DNA of 64,000 nucleotides from Streptomyces sp. NBC_00510 (GCA_036013505.1 CP107851.1:1612001-1676000), one strand, 5' to 3'. Counted from the stretch's first letter, positions 10,862-19,671 are shown. A program made the numbers and translations. Notes: a model not told the origin generated them from the letters alone.

Positions 10862-11767
10862 GTGGCAGAGGTGACGGACGTGGCGCCGCCGGACGACGCC
10901 GTACGGGTGAGGGAGCTCTGGCAGGGCCTGGGCCTGCCGGGGATCGTGGACGTGCACACGCACTTCATGCCGGACCGCGTGCTGGCCAAGGTCTGGGCGT
11001 ACTTCGACTCCGCCGGCCCGCTCACGGGCCGGCGGTGGCCCATCGCGTACCGCACCGACGAGGACGCGCGGGTGGCCACGCTCCGGGCGTTCGGGGTGCG
11101 CGCCTTCACCTCGATGCTCTACCCGCACAAGCCCGCGATGGCCGCCTGGCTGAACTCCTGGGCCGCCGGCTTCGCCGCCCGGACGCCCGACTGCCTGCAC
11201 ACGGCGACCTTCTTCCCGGAGCCGCAGGCGCCGGGCTACGTCCGGCAGGCGCTGGAGGCGGGCGCCCGGGTCTTCAAGTGCCACGTCCAGGTCGGGGCCT
11301 TCGACCCCAACGACCCGCTGCTCGACCCCGTCTGGGGGCTGCTCGCGGACAGCGGCGTCCCCGTCGTCACCCACTGCGGGTCGGGGCCCGTCCCCGGCCG
11401 CCACACCGGTCCCGGCCCGATCGCGCGGCTGCTGGCCCGGCACCCCCGGCTGCGGCTGGTCGTCGCCCACATGGGGATGCCCGAGTACGGGGCGTTCCTG
11501 GAGCTCGCCGGGCGGTACGAGGGCGTGCACCTGGACACGACGATGGCCTTCACGGACTTCAGCGAGGCCGAGGCGCCCTTCCCTCCCCCGGAGCGGGGGC
11601 GGCTGGCCGACCTCGGGGAGCGCGTCCTGTTCGGCAGCGACTTCCCCAACATCCCGTACGCGTACCCGCACGCCCTGGAGGCGCTGACGCGGCTGGAGCT
11701 GGGCGACGCGTGGACGCGGGGCGTCCTGCACGGCAACGCCGTCCGGCTGTTCGGGCTCGCCAGGTGA
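10862..11767 (+). CDS. amidohydrolase (PF04909-type metal-dependent hydrolase)
   Basis: A 301-residue TIM-barrel hydrolase of the amidohydrolase-2 family. The first metal-binding pair is VDVHTHFMP (about residue 30), later His residues occur in VVTHCGSGP and VVAHMGMPEY, and the catalytic Asp is in LFGSDFPNIPY near residue 262. Members hydrolyse or decarboxylate small aromatic or lactone substrates; this one cannot be assigned. GTG at 10862 follows GGAGG by five bases. It is divergent from the fad operon and overlaps the GNAT gene by GTGA, so the two are probably cotranscribed. Confidence 0.85.
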   Translation: MAEVTDVAPPDDAVRVRELWQGLGLPGIVDVHTHFMPDRVLAKVWAYFDSAGPLTGRRWPIAYRTDEDARVATLRAFGVRAFTSMLYPHKPAMAAWLNSWAAGFAARTPDCLHTATFFPEPQAPGYVRQALEAGARVFKCHVQVGAFDPNDPLLDPVWGLLADSGVPVVTHCGSGPVPGRHTGPGPIARLLARHPRLRLVVAHMGMPEYGAFLELAGRYEGVHLDTTMAFTDFSEAEAPFPPPERGRLADLGERVLFGSDFPNIPYAYPHALEALTRLELGDAWTRGVLHGNAVRLFGLAR

Positions 11768-12318
11768 CGCCGCCCCTGCGGCCCGGCGGCCCCGAGACGC
11801 TCACCACGCCGCGGCTGGTGCTCGAACCGCTGCTGGTGGAGCACGCCGAGGAGATGACCGCCGTGCTCGGCGACCCCCGGCTCCACGAGTTCACCGGCGG
11901 CACGCCGTACGACGCGCCGGGCCTGCGCGCCCGCTACGCCCGCCTGGTCGCCGGCTCCGGGGACCCGAGCGTGTCCTGGTGGAACTGGGTGATCCGGCTC
12001 CGCGCGGACGACCGCCTCGCGGGCACCGTGCAGGCGACGGTGGCGTGGGACACGCCGGACGGCACGGTCGCGGAGGTCGCCTGGGTGGTCGGGTCCCCCT
12101 GGCAGGGCCGGGGCATCGCCACCGAGGCGGCCGTCGCCCTCGTCGCCTGGCTCGCCGCGCTCCCCGTGGACCGCGTCGTCGCCCACGTCCACCCCGGGCA
12201 CCACGCGTCCGGGGCGGTCGCCGCGGCCGCGGGCCTGGCCCCCACGTCCCTCGTCGTGGACGGCGAGATCCGCTGGCAGCGTGACGTCACCCCGCCCGGC
12301 GGCGCACAGGGCGGGTGA
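11764..12318 (+). CDS. GNAT-family N-acetyltransferase
   Basis: A 184-residue acetyltransferase of the RimJ/RimL-like group: LTTPRLVLEPLL at the N terminus, and the acetyl-CoA pyrophosphate loop in VVGSPWQGRGIATEAAVALV (Q-x-x-G-x-A motif, about residues 113-127). The acceptor is unknown. GTG at 11764 overlaps the preceding TGA (GTGA), indicating translational coupling with the amidohydrolase gene. The frame is open upstream but that stretch lies within the amidohydrolase gene. Confidence 0.85.
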   Translation: MTPPLRPGGPETLTTPRLVLEPLLVEHAEEMTAVLGDPRLHEFTGGTPYDAPGLRARYARLVAGSGDPSVSWWNWVIRLRADDRLAGTVQATVAWDTPDGTVAEVAWVVGSPWQGRGIATEAAVALVAWLAALPVDRVVAHVHPGHHASGAVAAAAGLAPTSLVVDGEIRWQRDVTPPGGAQGG

Positions 12319-12335
12319 CGCGGCCCGGGGCGCCC

Positions 12336-12359
12336 ACTCCGGTACTCCGGTACTCCGGT
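12336..12359. repeat. three 8-bp tandem repeats (ACTCCGGT)
   Basis: Three consecutive ACTCCGGT copies follow the GNAT stop codon. The rest of the 170-bp gap up to the photolyase gene contains further short CCCGGACGTCC-like direct repeats but no gene. Confidence 0.7.
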
Positions 12360-12491
12360 ACGACGACACGGCCGGACCGCCACGGGCGCCGTTGCGGGCG
12401 CCGGGCACCGCCGTGCTGAAGGATGTCCCCCGCCCGGGACATCCCGCACATCCCGGACGTCCCGTCCGACGTCGCACCGGAGGCAGCCCGC

Positions 12492-13979
12492 ATGGCGCCA
12501 CGTCCGCACTGGCTCTTCGGCGACCAGCTGGGGCCGCACTTCCTCGACCCCGGCGTCCCCGTGGTGATGATCGAGGCGCGCTCGGCGTTCGCCCGGCGCC
12601 GCTCGCACCGGGCCAAGGCCCATCTCCTGCTGTCCGCGATGCGGCACCGGGCGGCCGAACTCGCCGACCGCGTGCGCTACGTGCGGGCCGACACCTACCG
12701 CGAGGGGCTGCGCGAGGCGGTCGGCGACGCGGGCGTGACCGTGTGCCGGCCGAGCTCCCGGCCCGCGCTGCGGCTGGTGGAGTCGCTGGACCGGGTCGAG
12801 GTGCTGCCGGACCGCGCATTCCTGGTGCCGCGCGAGGACTTCGCCGGGTGGCTGGAGGGCCGCTCCGGCGGACGCCTGCTGCTGGAGGACTTCTACCGCT
12901 GGGTGCGCCGCTCCCACGACCTGCTGATGGACGGCGGCGAACCGGCCGGCGGCCGCTGGAACCTGGACCACGACAACCGGGAGCCGCCGCCGCGCGACCG
13001 GGACGGTCTCGGGGTGCCGCCGCCCTGGCGGCCGCACGAGGACGCGATCGACGAGGAGGTGCGGCGCGACCTGGACCGCTGGGAGCGCGAGGGCCGGGTC
13101 CGCTTCGTGGGACGCGACGGCCCCCGCATGTTCCCCGCGACCCGGCGCGAGGCCCTGTCGGCGCTGCGCACCTTCGTCGCGCACCGGCTGCCGGAGTTCG
13201 GGCGCTACGAGGACGCCATGCTCGCCGGGGACCCGGTGATGAGCCACAGCCTGCTCTCCGCCCCCCTGAACCTGGGGCTGTTGCACCCCGCCGAGTGCGT
13301 CGAGAGGGCGGAGCGCGCCCTGCGGTCCGGTGAGGCGCCGCTGAACAGCGTGGAGGGCTTCGTCCGGCAGGTCGCCGGATGGCGGGAGTACGTACAGCAG
13401 TTGTACTGGCACTTCGGCGCCGGCTACCGGCACCGCAACGAACTGCGCCACCACACACGGCTGCCGCGCTGGTTCCTGGAACTGGACGCGGAAGCGGTGC
13501 GGGCGCGCTGCCTGTCGACGGTGCTGGCCCAGGTCCGCGACACGGGGTGGACCCACCACATCCCCCGGCTGATGGTGCTGGGCAGTCACGCCCTCCAACA
13601 CGGCTGGGACCCGGCGGAGTTGACGGACTGGTTCCACCGCTGCTTCGTCGACGGCCACGACTGGGTGATGGCGCCGAACGTGGTCGGGATGTCCCAGTAC
13701 GCGGACGGCGGGCTGATGACCACCAAGCCGTACACCTCGGCCGGCGCCTACATCCACCGCATGAGCGACCTGTGCGAGGGCTGCGCCTACCGGCCCGCCG
13801 AACGGACGGGCGAGCGCGCCTGCCCGTACACCACCGGCTACTGGTCCTTCGTGCACCGGCACCGGGACCTGCTCGCCGCCAACCACCGTACGGCGAGGGC
13901 GGTTCGGGGGCTGGAGCGGCTGGGGAACCTGCCCGAGGTGCTGGCCCTGGAGGAGGACCGCGGACGACGAGCTCCGTGA
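12492..13979 (+). CDS. FeS-type (6-4) photolyase / cryptochrome-like protein (DPRP family)
   Basis: A 495-residue flavoprotein of the deoxyribodipyrimidine photolyase-related family, which uses FAD, a second chromophore and a [4Fe-4S] cluster to repair (6-4) photoproducts. The N terminus HWLFGDQLGPHFLD is typical. Cys340, Cys428, Cys431 and Cys444 are present; as I recall, the cluster cysteines of Agrobacterium PhrB are 350, 438, 441 and 454, so the spacing is identical with a constant offset of ten. The FAD-site region NVVGMSQYADGGLMTTKPY is intact. ATG at 12492 follows GGAGG; the frame is open for another 23 codons upstream. A broken spore photoproduct lyase gene lies 6 kb downstream, so this may be the main UV-repair gene here. 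Confidence 0.92.
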   Translation: MAPRPHWLFGDQLGPHFLDPGVPVVMIEARSAFARRRSHRAKAHLLLSAMRHRAAELADRVRYVRADTYREGLREAVGDAGVTVCRPSSRPALRLVESLDRVEVLPDRAFLVPREDFAGWLEGRSGGRLLLEDFYRWVRRSHDLLMDGGEPAGGRWNLDHDNREPPPRDRDGLGVPPPWRPHEDAIDEEVRRDLDRWEREGRVRFVGRDGPRMFPATRREALSALRTFVAHRLPEFGRYEDAMLAGDPVMSHSLLSAPLNLGLLHPAECVERAERALRSGEAPLNSVEGFVRQVAGWREYVQQLYWHFGAGYRHRNELRHHTRLPRWFLELDAEAVRARCLSTVLAQVRDTGWTHHIPRLMVLGSHALQHGWDPAELTDWFHRCFVDGHDWVMAPNVVGMSQYADGGLMTTKPYTSAGAYIHRMSDLCEGCAYRPAERTGERACPYTTGYWSFVHRHRDLLAANHRTARAVRGLERLGNLPEVLALEEDRGRRAP

Positions 13980-14099
13980 CGGTGCGCAACCTCGGCCGTG
14001 CAGGGGGTACGCGAACACCGGTGCCCCCTGGCGATACCTACGAACGAGAGTCGCCTCGTCACTCTGTGTAGCGAACTCAATGCACTTCAGGCACGTATA

Positions 14100-14122
14100 G
14101 TTACCTGCGTCACACCGGTAAC
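14100..14122. promoter_or_regulatory. inverted repeat upstream of graspetide precursor gene
   Basis: GTTACC (14100-14105) and GGTAAC (14117-14122) form a perfect 6-bp dyad with an 11-bp spacer about 100 bp before tgmA. It lies in a locally AT-richer stretch of the 243-bp photolyase-tgmA gap and is a candidate operator or promoter element. Confidence 0.35.
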
Positions 14123-14222
14123 AGGGAACGGTTCAGGGGCCCATGTGAGTCTCATACGTAGGGCCGCAGTTGGGCACTGGAGCTGGTTGCTGCCCGACGC
14201 GCAGGAGTAGTGAGGAGAAGCC

Positions 14223-14414
14223 ATGCGACCGTTCGCGCTGATTCATGCCCGGCCGGCCACACCCGAAACATTTGTCTCGCCGTACACCTACGATTCCGCC
14301 CTGCAGCTGAACGTGCTCCCCGACGGACGCCCCGTCATCACCGACCGCGCGCTGCTGCTCGCCACGGCCGCCACCGTCTCCACCGCAGGCTCCAAGACGC
14401 ACTTCGACGACTGA
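14223..14414 (+). CDS. tgmA: ATP-grasp-modified RiPP (graspetide) precursor peptide
   Basis: A 63-residue peptide immediately before an ATP-grasp ligase gene. The leader carries the features of putative ATP-grasp target precursors: RPFALIHARP near the N terminus, then YTYDSALQLNV and DGRPV. The last 13 residues (T51 to D63, TVSTAGSKTHFDD) form the likely core: Thr51, Ser53, Thr54, Ser57, Thr59 and Lys58 can donate hydroxyl or amine groups, and Asp62-Asp63 can supply side-chain carboxylates, so the ligase could form one or two omega-ester or omega-amide rings. A strong AGGAG/GAGGAG precedes ATG 14223. Only 14 bp separate it from tgmB. Confidence 0.85.
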   Translation: MRPFALIHARPATPETFVSPYTYDSALQLNVLPDGRPVITDRALLLATAATVSTAGSKTHFDD

Positions 14415-14428
14415 GCACCCCGAACCCG

Positions 14429-15385
14429 ATGACCGTCCTGATCCTCACCTCACCCGAGGACGTGACAGCCGACCTGGTGGTGGCCGCGCTGCACGACCGC
14501 GGGACGCCGGTGGTCCGCCTGGACCCTGCGGACCTGCCCGGCGAGGTGTCCATGTCCGCCGAGTACGTACGCGGTGACGTACGCGGGTACCTGTCGGTCC
14601 AGGAGCGCATGGTGAGCATGGACAGCGTGCGCTCGATCTGGATCCGAAGACCCGGCACACCCGGCGCGGGCGCGGCGGAGCAGTCCGCGTGGCTGACCGC
14701 CGAGGCCGGCGGAGCACTGTACGGGGCGCTGCGCTGCGTGCGGGCCCGGTGGATGAACCACCCGGGCGCCGCGGCGCAGGCCCGTTACAAGCCGTGGCAG
14801 TTGTTCACCGCGCACCACTGCGGGTTCGCGGTCCCCGCCACGCTCATCACCACCTTCCCGCAGGCGGCAAGGGAGTTCGCCGAGCAGCATCCGCGGCTGG
14901 TCGTCAAGTCGGTCTCCGGCACGCACCCGGGCGATCCGCCGATGGCGCTGCCGACCACACTGGTCGCCCCGGACGCCGACTTCTCCGCGGTGGCCGCCGG
15001 GCCGACACTGCTGCAGCAGTACATACCCAAGGCCGCCGACATCCGGCTGACCTGCGTGGGGACGGGGCTGTTCGCGGCCCGCAAGAAGTCCGGCCCCGAC
15101 CAGGTCGACGGCCGGTTCGGCAGCCCCGAGGACGCCGACTGGGAGCCCGTCGAGCCGCCGGCACGCATCGCGCGCTCGGTGCGGGAGTACATGGCCGCGG
15201 CCGGACTCGCCTACGGCGCCTTCGACTTCGCCGAGGACACCGACGGGACCTGGTGGTTCCTGGAGTGCAACCAGGGCGGGCAGTTCGGCTTCGTCGAGCT
15301 GGCGACGGGGCAGCCCATCACCGCGGCCATCGCCGACTGGCTGGCCGGCTGTCAGGACTCCCGTACGCCCCACGGGGCGCCGTAG
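14429..15385 (+). CDS. tgmB: ATP-grasp ribosomal peptide maturase
   Basis: A 318-residue ATP-grasp ligase of the SAV_5884 type that installs side-chain ester or amide macrocycles on the adjacent precursor. The N-terminal domain begins MTVLILTSPEDVTADLVV; ATP-grasp elements include LVVKSVSGTHPGDPP (nucleotide Lys), LLQQYIPKAADIRLT, FAARKKSG and the Mg-binding FLECNQGGQFGF near residue 280. I chose ATG 14429; no ribosome site precedes it, which suggests coupling to tgmA. Many such loci carry a third gene for an isoaspartyl-type methyltransferase; none is present. The last 34 bp overlap the convergent downstream gene. Confidence 0.9.
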   Translation: MTVLILTSPEDVTADLVVAALHDRGTPVVRLDPADLPGEVSMSAEYVRGDVRGYLSVQERMVSMDSVRSIWIRRPGTPGAGAAEQSAWLTAEAGGALYGALRCVRARWMNHPGAAAQARYKPWQLFTAHHCGFAVPATLITTFPQAAREFAEQHPRLVVKSVSGTHPGDPPMALPTTLVAPDADFSAVAAGPTLLQQYIPKAADIRLTCVGTGLFAARKKSGPDQVDGRFGSPEDADWEPVEPPARIARSVREYMAAAGLAYGAFDFAEDTDGTWWFLECNQGGQFGFVELATGQPITAAIADWLAGCQDSRTPHGAP

Positions 15386-16572
15386 GAGCTCAGCAGGTCG
15401 AGGAAGGGACGGGGTGCGAAGGCCTCCGGGCCGAGGACCCCGCTGCCCTCCCAGGTGCCCGCGGCCATCAGTTCCAGCGCCACGACGGGGTTGACGGCCG
15501 TCTGCCAGACGACGGCCTGCGAGCCGTACTCGCGCATCGACCACTGGTTGTCGACGACGTGGTACAGGTACACCTCGCGCGCCCGACCGTCCTTCGTCCC
15601 CTTGACCCACGTCCCGGCGCAGGTCTTGCCGTGCATGCGCTCGCCCAGCGTCGCCGGGTCCGGCAGGCAGGCGGCCACCACGTCCCGCGGGCTGACCCGG
15701 GCCGCTCCCAGGTCGCTGCTCACCGCGACGGGTTCGGTACGGTCCAGGCCGAGCTGGTGGAGGGTCCTGAGGGTGCCGATGAACTCCTCCCCCAGGCCGT
15801 ACTTGAAGGTGACGCGCCCCGCGTCGACCCAGCGCGGCATGAGCAGCACCTCCTCGTGCTCGACGTTCACGCAACTGACGGGGCCGATGCCCTCGGGGAA
15901 GTCGAAGACCTCGGGCTCGCTGAAGGGCGGGGTCGTGAACCAGCCGCGTCCGGCCTCGTAGACCACCGGCGGGTTGAGGCACTCCTCGATGGTGGTCCAG
16001 ATGCTGAACGACGGTGCGAAGTCGTAGCCGTCGACGGTGAGGTTCGCGCCGTCGCGCACCCCGATCTCCTCGATCGCGTCGAACAGCTCGTCGGCGGCGT
16101 AGCGGGCGAAGACGTCCGACAGGCCCGGCTCCACGCCCATCCCGACCAGGGCCAGCCGTCCGGCCTTCTCCCATTCGGCGGCCCGCTCGAACTGCGCGTC
16201 GCCGAGCTTGACCCCGCACTCCTGATAGGGGCGCTCCGGGTGCGGGCGGGACAGCGACATCGCCATGTCGAGGTAGTCGGCGCCGGCGGTGAGGGCGGCG
16301 CCGAACAGGGGCATCACGAAGCGCGGGTCGGTGGCGTTGAGCAGGACGTCGCAGCGCCGCTCGGCAAGCAGCGCGGCGACCGCGGCCTCGTCGGAGGCGT
16401 CGACGCGGGCGGCGGAGAACCGGCCCGTCCCGTCGTCCGCGGCCGCGACCGCGGCCTCGGCGCGGGCGAGGTCCCGGTCGGCGACGACGATGGCCTCGAA
16501 GAACGAGCGGCGGGCGGCGATCCGGGTGATGGCGGTACCCACTCCGCCGGCTCCCACAAGCAGTACACGCAT
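15352..16572 (-). CDS. saccharopine dehydrogenase-like oxidoreductase
   Basis: A 406-residue NAD(P)-dependent protein with the Rossmann start MRVLLVGAGGVGTAITRIA and the family motif DVLLNATDPRFVMPLFGAAL, then LDMAMS. Related enzymes act on lysine/glutamate-semialdehyde conjugates or in homospermidine/carboxynorspermidine synthesis; the substrate here is unknown. The ATG at 16572 is preceded by GGAG at suitable distance, so I prefer it to the TTG nine bases upstream. It converges on and overlaps tgmB by 34 bp and is divergent from a TetR gene (118 bp), which may regulate it. Confidence 0.82.
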   Translation of the reverse strand: MRVLLVGAGGVGTAITRIAARRSFFEAIVVADRDLARAEAAVAAADDGTGRFSAARVDASDEAAVAALLAERRCDVLLNATDPRFVMPLFGAALTAGADYLDMAMSLSRPHPERPYQECGVKLGDAQFERAAEWEKAGRLALVGMGVEPGLSDVFARYAADELFDAIEEIGVRDGANLTVDGYDFAPSFSIWTTIEECLNPPVVYEAGRGWFTTPPFSEPEVFDFPEGIGPVSCVNVEHEEVLLMPRWVDAGRVTFKYGLGEEFIGTLRTLHQLGLDRTEPVAVSSDLGAARVSPRDVVAACLPDPATLGERMHGKTCAGTWVKGTKDGRAREVYLYHVVDNQWSMREYGSQAVVWQTAVNPVVALELMAAGTWEGSGVLGPEAFAPRPFLDLLSSYGAPWGVRES

Positions 16573-16690
16573 GGCTGTCAAGTCTCCGTTTCCGAGGCGG
16601 AGGCGCCTCTGCCCAGGGATGAAACGCCGCCGCGAGACGTATGGTCAATGGTGTTGGCATAAGGTCGGCCCAGACGGAAGGGAGGGGCGC

Positions 16691-17401
16691 GTGCCCAAGA
16701 AGGTCGTCCAGGAGGCGGCACGCCGGCGCCGCCGCCCCACCAGGAGCGGGGCGGTGCTCTCGCACCGGCTGATCGTCGACACCGCGCTGCGGATGCTGCG
16801 CGAGCACGGCTCCGCCGGGCTGACCGTGCGCCGGCTGGGCACCGCGCTCGGCGCCGACCCGAGCACGCTGTACCGCTACTTCCGCGGCATGGACGACCTC
16901 ACCCTGGCCATCGCGGACGACCTGATGGGCCGGGCGGTGGAGGGCTGGCGGTCCACCGGCACCTGGCGCGCCGACCTGCACGACCTGGGGCTGCGCATCC
17001 ACACGGCGTACCTCGCCCATCCGCAGGCGGCGGTGCTCACCGCCAGCCGGGTCTCCGGCCGCGCCCACGAGACCGCGGCCGACGAGACCGTCCTGGGCAT
17101 CCTGCGCACCGCCGGGTTCCCCGACCCCGCCGCGGTCGCGATCTACCAGGCCTTCATCGACCAGGCCCTGGCCTTCGCGGCGCTGGACGCGGCGACCCTG
17201 GCCCTGCCCGAGGCCGCCCGGTCCGCCGACCGGGACGTGTGGCGGGAGACGTACGCGCGCCTCCCGGCGCGGACCCATCCGCACATCGCGGCCACCGCCG
17301 GCCTGCTGGTCGACCGCATGAACCGCAGCGCCTACCCCACCGCCCTCGACATGCTCCTGGACAGCGCCGCGGCCCGGCTGGCAGCGTCGCGGGAAGCCTG
17401 A
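16691..17401 (+). CDS. TetR-family transcriptional regulator
   Basis: A 236-residue regulator. The helix-turn-helix is at about residues 35-60 (GLTVRRLGTALGADPSTLYR followed by YFRG), inside the N-terminal 65 residues; the remainder is a helical ligand-binding domain resembling the TetR C-terminal class. GTG at 16691 follows GGAGGGG. A very basic extension (RRRRRPTRSG) precedes the HTH. It is divergent from the saccharopine dehydrogenase-like gene, its most likely target. Confidence 0.9.
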   Translation: MPKKVVQEAARRRRRPTRSGAVLSHRLIVDTALRMLREHGSAGLTVRRLGTALGADPSTLYRYFRGMDDLTLAIADDLMGRAVEGWRSTGTWRADLHDLGLRIHTAYLAHPQAAVLTASRVSGRAHETAADETVLGILRTAGFPDPAAVAIYQAFIDQALAFAALDAATLALPEAARSADRDVWRETYARLPARTHPHIAATAGLLVDRMNRSAYPTALDMLLDSAAARLAASREA

Positions 17402-17603
17402 GGGCTCACCTCCCGTTCACCTCCCTGCGCATACTTGAAAGCCGGACCTGCCTGTGACCTGCGCGGGTCCGGGTTCGCCGGAGCACCCGTCGAGCCCTTC
17501 CGCCGGCGTCGCGCTGCCCGCAGGCATGACCGCACAACCGTGAGAGGAGCGTGAGCTCCGGCGCCCACCGCCGGTTCACACGCGGCCGTATGGAGTACGA
17601 CGT

Positions 17604-18410
17604 ATGAAGCACCGCCGGACGGACCGAGCCCCCGCGACGAAGCCCCGGTGGCGTGTGACGGTGCCGCGCCTCGCGGTCCTCGGGGTCTGCGCCGGCGCAC
17701 TGTGCGCGGTGCCGGCCGTTCAGAACGCCCACGAGCGGGCGGTCCCCGCGGCCGGACGGCACGGCCCGGCCGCCTCCGCCCTGCCGCCTTCGGCACCCCC
17801 ACGGACGCCGACGCCGACGGCAACGCCGACCCCGACCGCGACCCGGGTGCCGGAGCACGGCGACGGCAGGTTCACCAAGGCCCCCGGCAGCCGGCGGACC
17901 ATCGGGCACGGCACCCCGCTGCGGTACGGCGTGGAGGTCGAGGACGGCACCGGGTTCTCCGCCGCCTCGGTGGCCGCGGAGGTCGACCGCATACTCGCCG
18001 ACAAGCGCGGCTGGACGACGGCCGGCGCCGCCTTCCGGCGCGTCGCCGCGCCGCCGTACGACTTCCTCGTACGGCTGGCCACCCCGGACACCACGGACGC
18101 CCTGTGCGCGCGGTACGGCCTGGACACCGGCGGCGAGGTCAACTGCAGCGGCGGCAAGGACGTCGTGGTCAACCTCAAGCGCTGGGTGCTGCTGAGCCCG
18201 TACTACAAGGGCCGCCCGGCCGAGTACCGCGCCCTGATCGTCAACCACGAGGTCGGCCACCGTCTCGGCCGCGGCCACCGTGGCTGCCCCGGTCCCGGGC
18301 GGCCCGCCCCGGCGATGATGCAGCAGATCAAGGGCCTGCACGGCTGCGTCGCCAACGCCTGGCCATACGACCGGCACGGCCGGATGATCACCGGCCCCGC
18401 CGTCCCGTGA
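17604..18410 (+). CDS. secreted DUF3152 protein with zinc-metallopeptidase motif
   Basis: A 268-residue exported protein. A basic N terminus and hydrophobic stretch (about 18-40, RLAVLGVCAGALCAVPAV) serve as signal or anchor; a Pro/Thr-rich linker (PTPTATPTPTAT) follows; the DUF3152 domain spans about 90-268. His215-Glu-Val-Gly-His219 within HEVGHRLGRGH is a zincin HExxHxxGxxH signature, and Cys residues (CARY, EVNCSGG, HRGCPG, LHGCVAN) could form disulfides. The family is actinobacterial and its substrate is unknown. ATG at 17604 has no strong ribosome site. Confidence 0.85.
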   Translation: MKHRRTDRAPATKPRWRVTVPRLAVLGVCAGALCAVPAVQNAHERAVPAAGRHGPAASALPPSAPPRTPTPTATPTPTATRVPEHGDGRFTKAPGSRRTIGHGTPLRYGVEVEDGTGFSAASVAAEVDRILADKRGWTTAGAAFRRVAAPPYDFLVRLATPDTTDALCARYGLDTGGEVNCSGGKDVVVNLKRWVLLSPYYKGRPAEYRALIVNHEVGHRLGRGHRGCPGPGRPAPAMMQQIKGLHGCVANAWPYDRHGRMITGPAVP

Positions 18411-18508
18411 CGGGCGGCCGGGCCGCGCCCGGGCCCGGCCCCGCGGCCCGGCCGGGAGGCGACCGCGACGCCGCACGCCGGCTACCCGGGCGGCCCCGCC
18501 CGTCCGGG

Positions 18509-18514
18509 TAGGGT
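18509..18514 (+). promoter_or_regulatory. predicted -10 box of leaderless spl-like transcript
   Basis: TAGGGT ends seven bases before the GTG at 18522, the spacing expected for leaderless Streptomyces mRNAs. A hairpin (CTACCCGGGCGG paired with the sequence around 18500-18510) overlaps it. No clear -35 is visible. Confidence 0.4.
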
Positions 18515-18521
18515 CGGGACG

Positions 18522-19671
18522 GTGGCACCGGAACCGGACGGGCTCTTCCCGCTCGACGACGTCCTGCCCGCGCGGCACACGGCGGGGGGCGGCGCGTCCT
18601 TCCGCGACTCCCCCGCCGCCGCCCGTCTGCTGGACGTCCGCACCGTCTACGCGGAGCCGGAGGCGGCCGCGTCCCCGCGGGGGCGGGAGATCCTCGCCCG
18701 CTTCCCGGACGCCGTCGTCGTCGAGGTGCCGTCGCACTGGCGGATCCCGGGCCTGCACGGCAACGAGGGCAACGCCGCGCGCTGGGTGCGGGTGAAGACG
18801 CGGACCCTGGTCCTCGGGGTGAAGAAGACGCTCACCGTCCGCCCCAACGGCCGCTCGGCCGACTGGATCGCGCCCGGCGCCTCCAACGGCTGCGCCCTGG
18901 CCTGCGCCTACTGCTACGTCCCGCGCCGCAAGGGCTACGCCAACCCGGTCACCACCTTCACCAACATCGACCGCGTCATCGGCCGCATCGCGCGGCACGT
19001 CGCCGGGCAGGGCCGCAAGCCCGCGCCGAACCAGTGCGACCCGCGGGCGTGGGTGTACGACATCGGCGAGAACGGCGACTGCTCGGTGGACGCCCTGATC
19101 AGCGACAACACCGCCGACCTCGTATCGGCCTTCCGGCAGTGGCCCACGGCGAAGGCCTCCTTCGCGACCAAGTTCGTCAACCCCGACCTGCTGCGGCTCG
19201 ACCCCCGGGGACGCACGAGGGCTTCTCGCTGATGCCGCCCGAGGACTCCCGGCTGCTGGACGTCCGCACCAGCCCGGTGGCCGAACGGATCGCCGCCGCG
19301 GGCGACTTCCTGGAGGCCGGGTACGAGGTGCACCTCAACCTGTCGCCGGTCGTCGTACGCCCCGGCTGGCAGGCCGCGTGGGCGGAGCTGTTCCGGCACC
19401 TGGACGACGTCCTCCGGCGGCGGTGAAGGCCCAGGCCGCGGCCGAGGTGATCATGCTCACCCACAACGCCGGGCTGCACGGGGTCAACCTGGGCTGGCAT
19501 CCCCGGGCCGAGGAACTGCTGTGGCGCCCCGCGCTGCAGGAGCCGAAGCGCTCGCAGAACGGGGACCTGAACATGCGCTACCGCGCCGCGGAGAAGGCGG
19601 CGTCCGTACGCCGGCTGCTGGCGCTCGCCGCGGAGCACGCGCCGTGGCTCCGCATCCGCCACGCCTTCTGA
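18522..19671 (+). pseudogene. spore photoproduct lyase family radical SAM gene, broken by two frameshifts
   Basis: Three consecutive reading frames together encode a full-length SPL-family protein of about 383 residues. Segment one (18522 to about 19214) holds the radical-SAM cluster motif C-x3-C-x2-C in NGCALACAYCYVPRRKGYA. Segment two (about 19215-19423) reads FSLMPPEDSRLLDVRTSP to LFRHLDDVL. Segment three (about 19424-19671) reads VKAQAAAEVIMLTHNAG to the C terminus RIRHAF. Both junctions shift the frame in the same sense, each explained by loss of one base (mod 3): about four bases near GGACGCACGAGGGCTTC and one C in a CTCCGGCGG run. Either the gene is decaying or the assembly contains indel errors in GC runs. 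The intact enzyme would reverse spore photoproduct in UV-damaged DNA. Confidence 0.8.

Noticed and set aside
13998..14210. 70-codon plus-strand frame before tgmA
   Set aside because: No ribosome site or family; lies where the tgmA promoter is expected.
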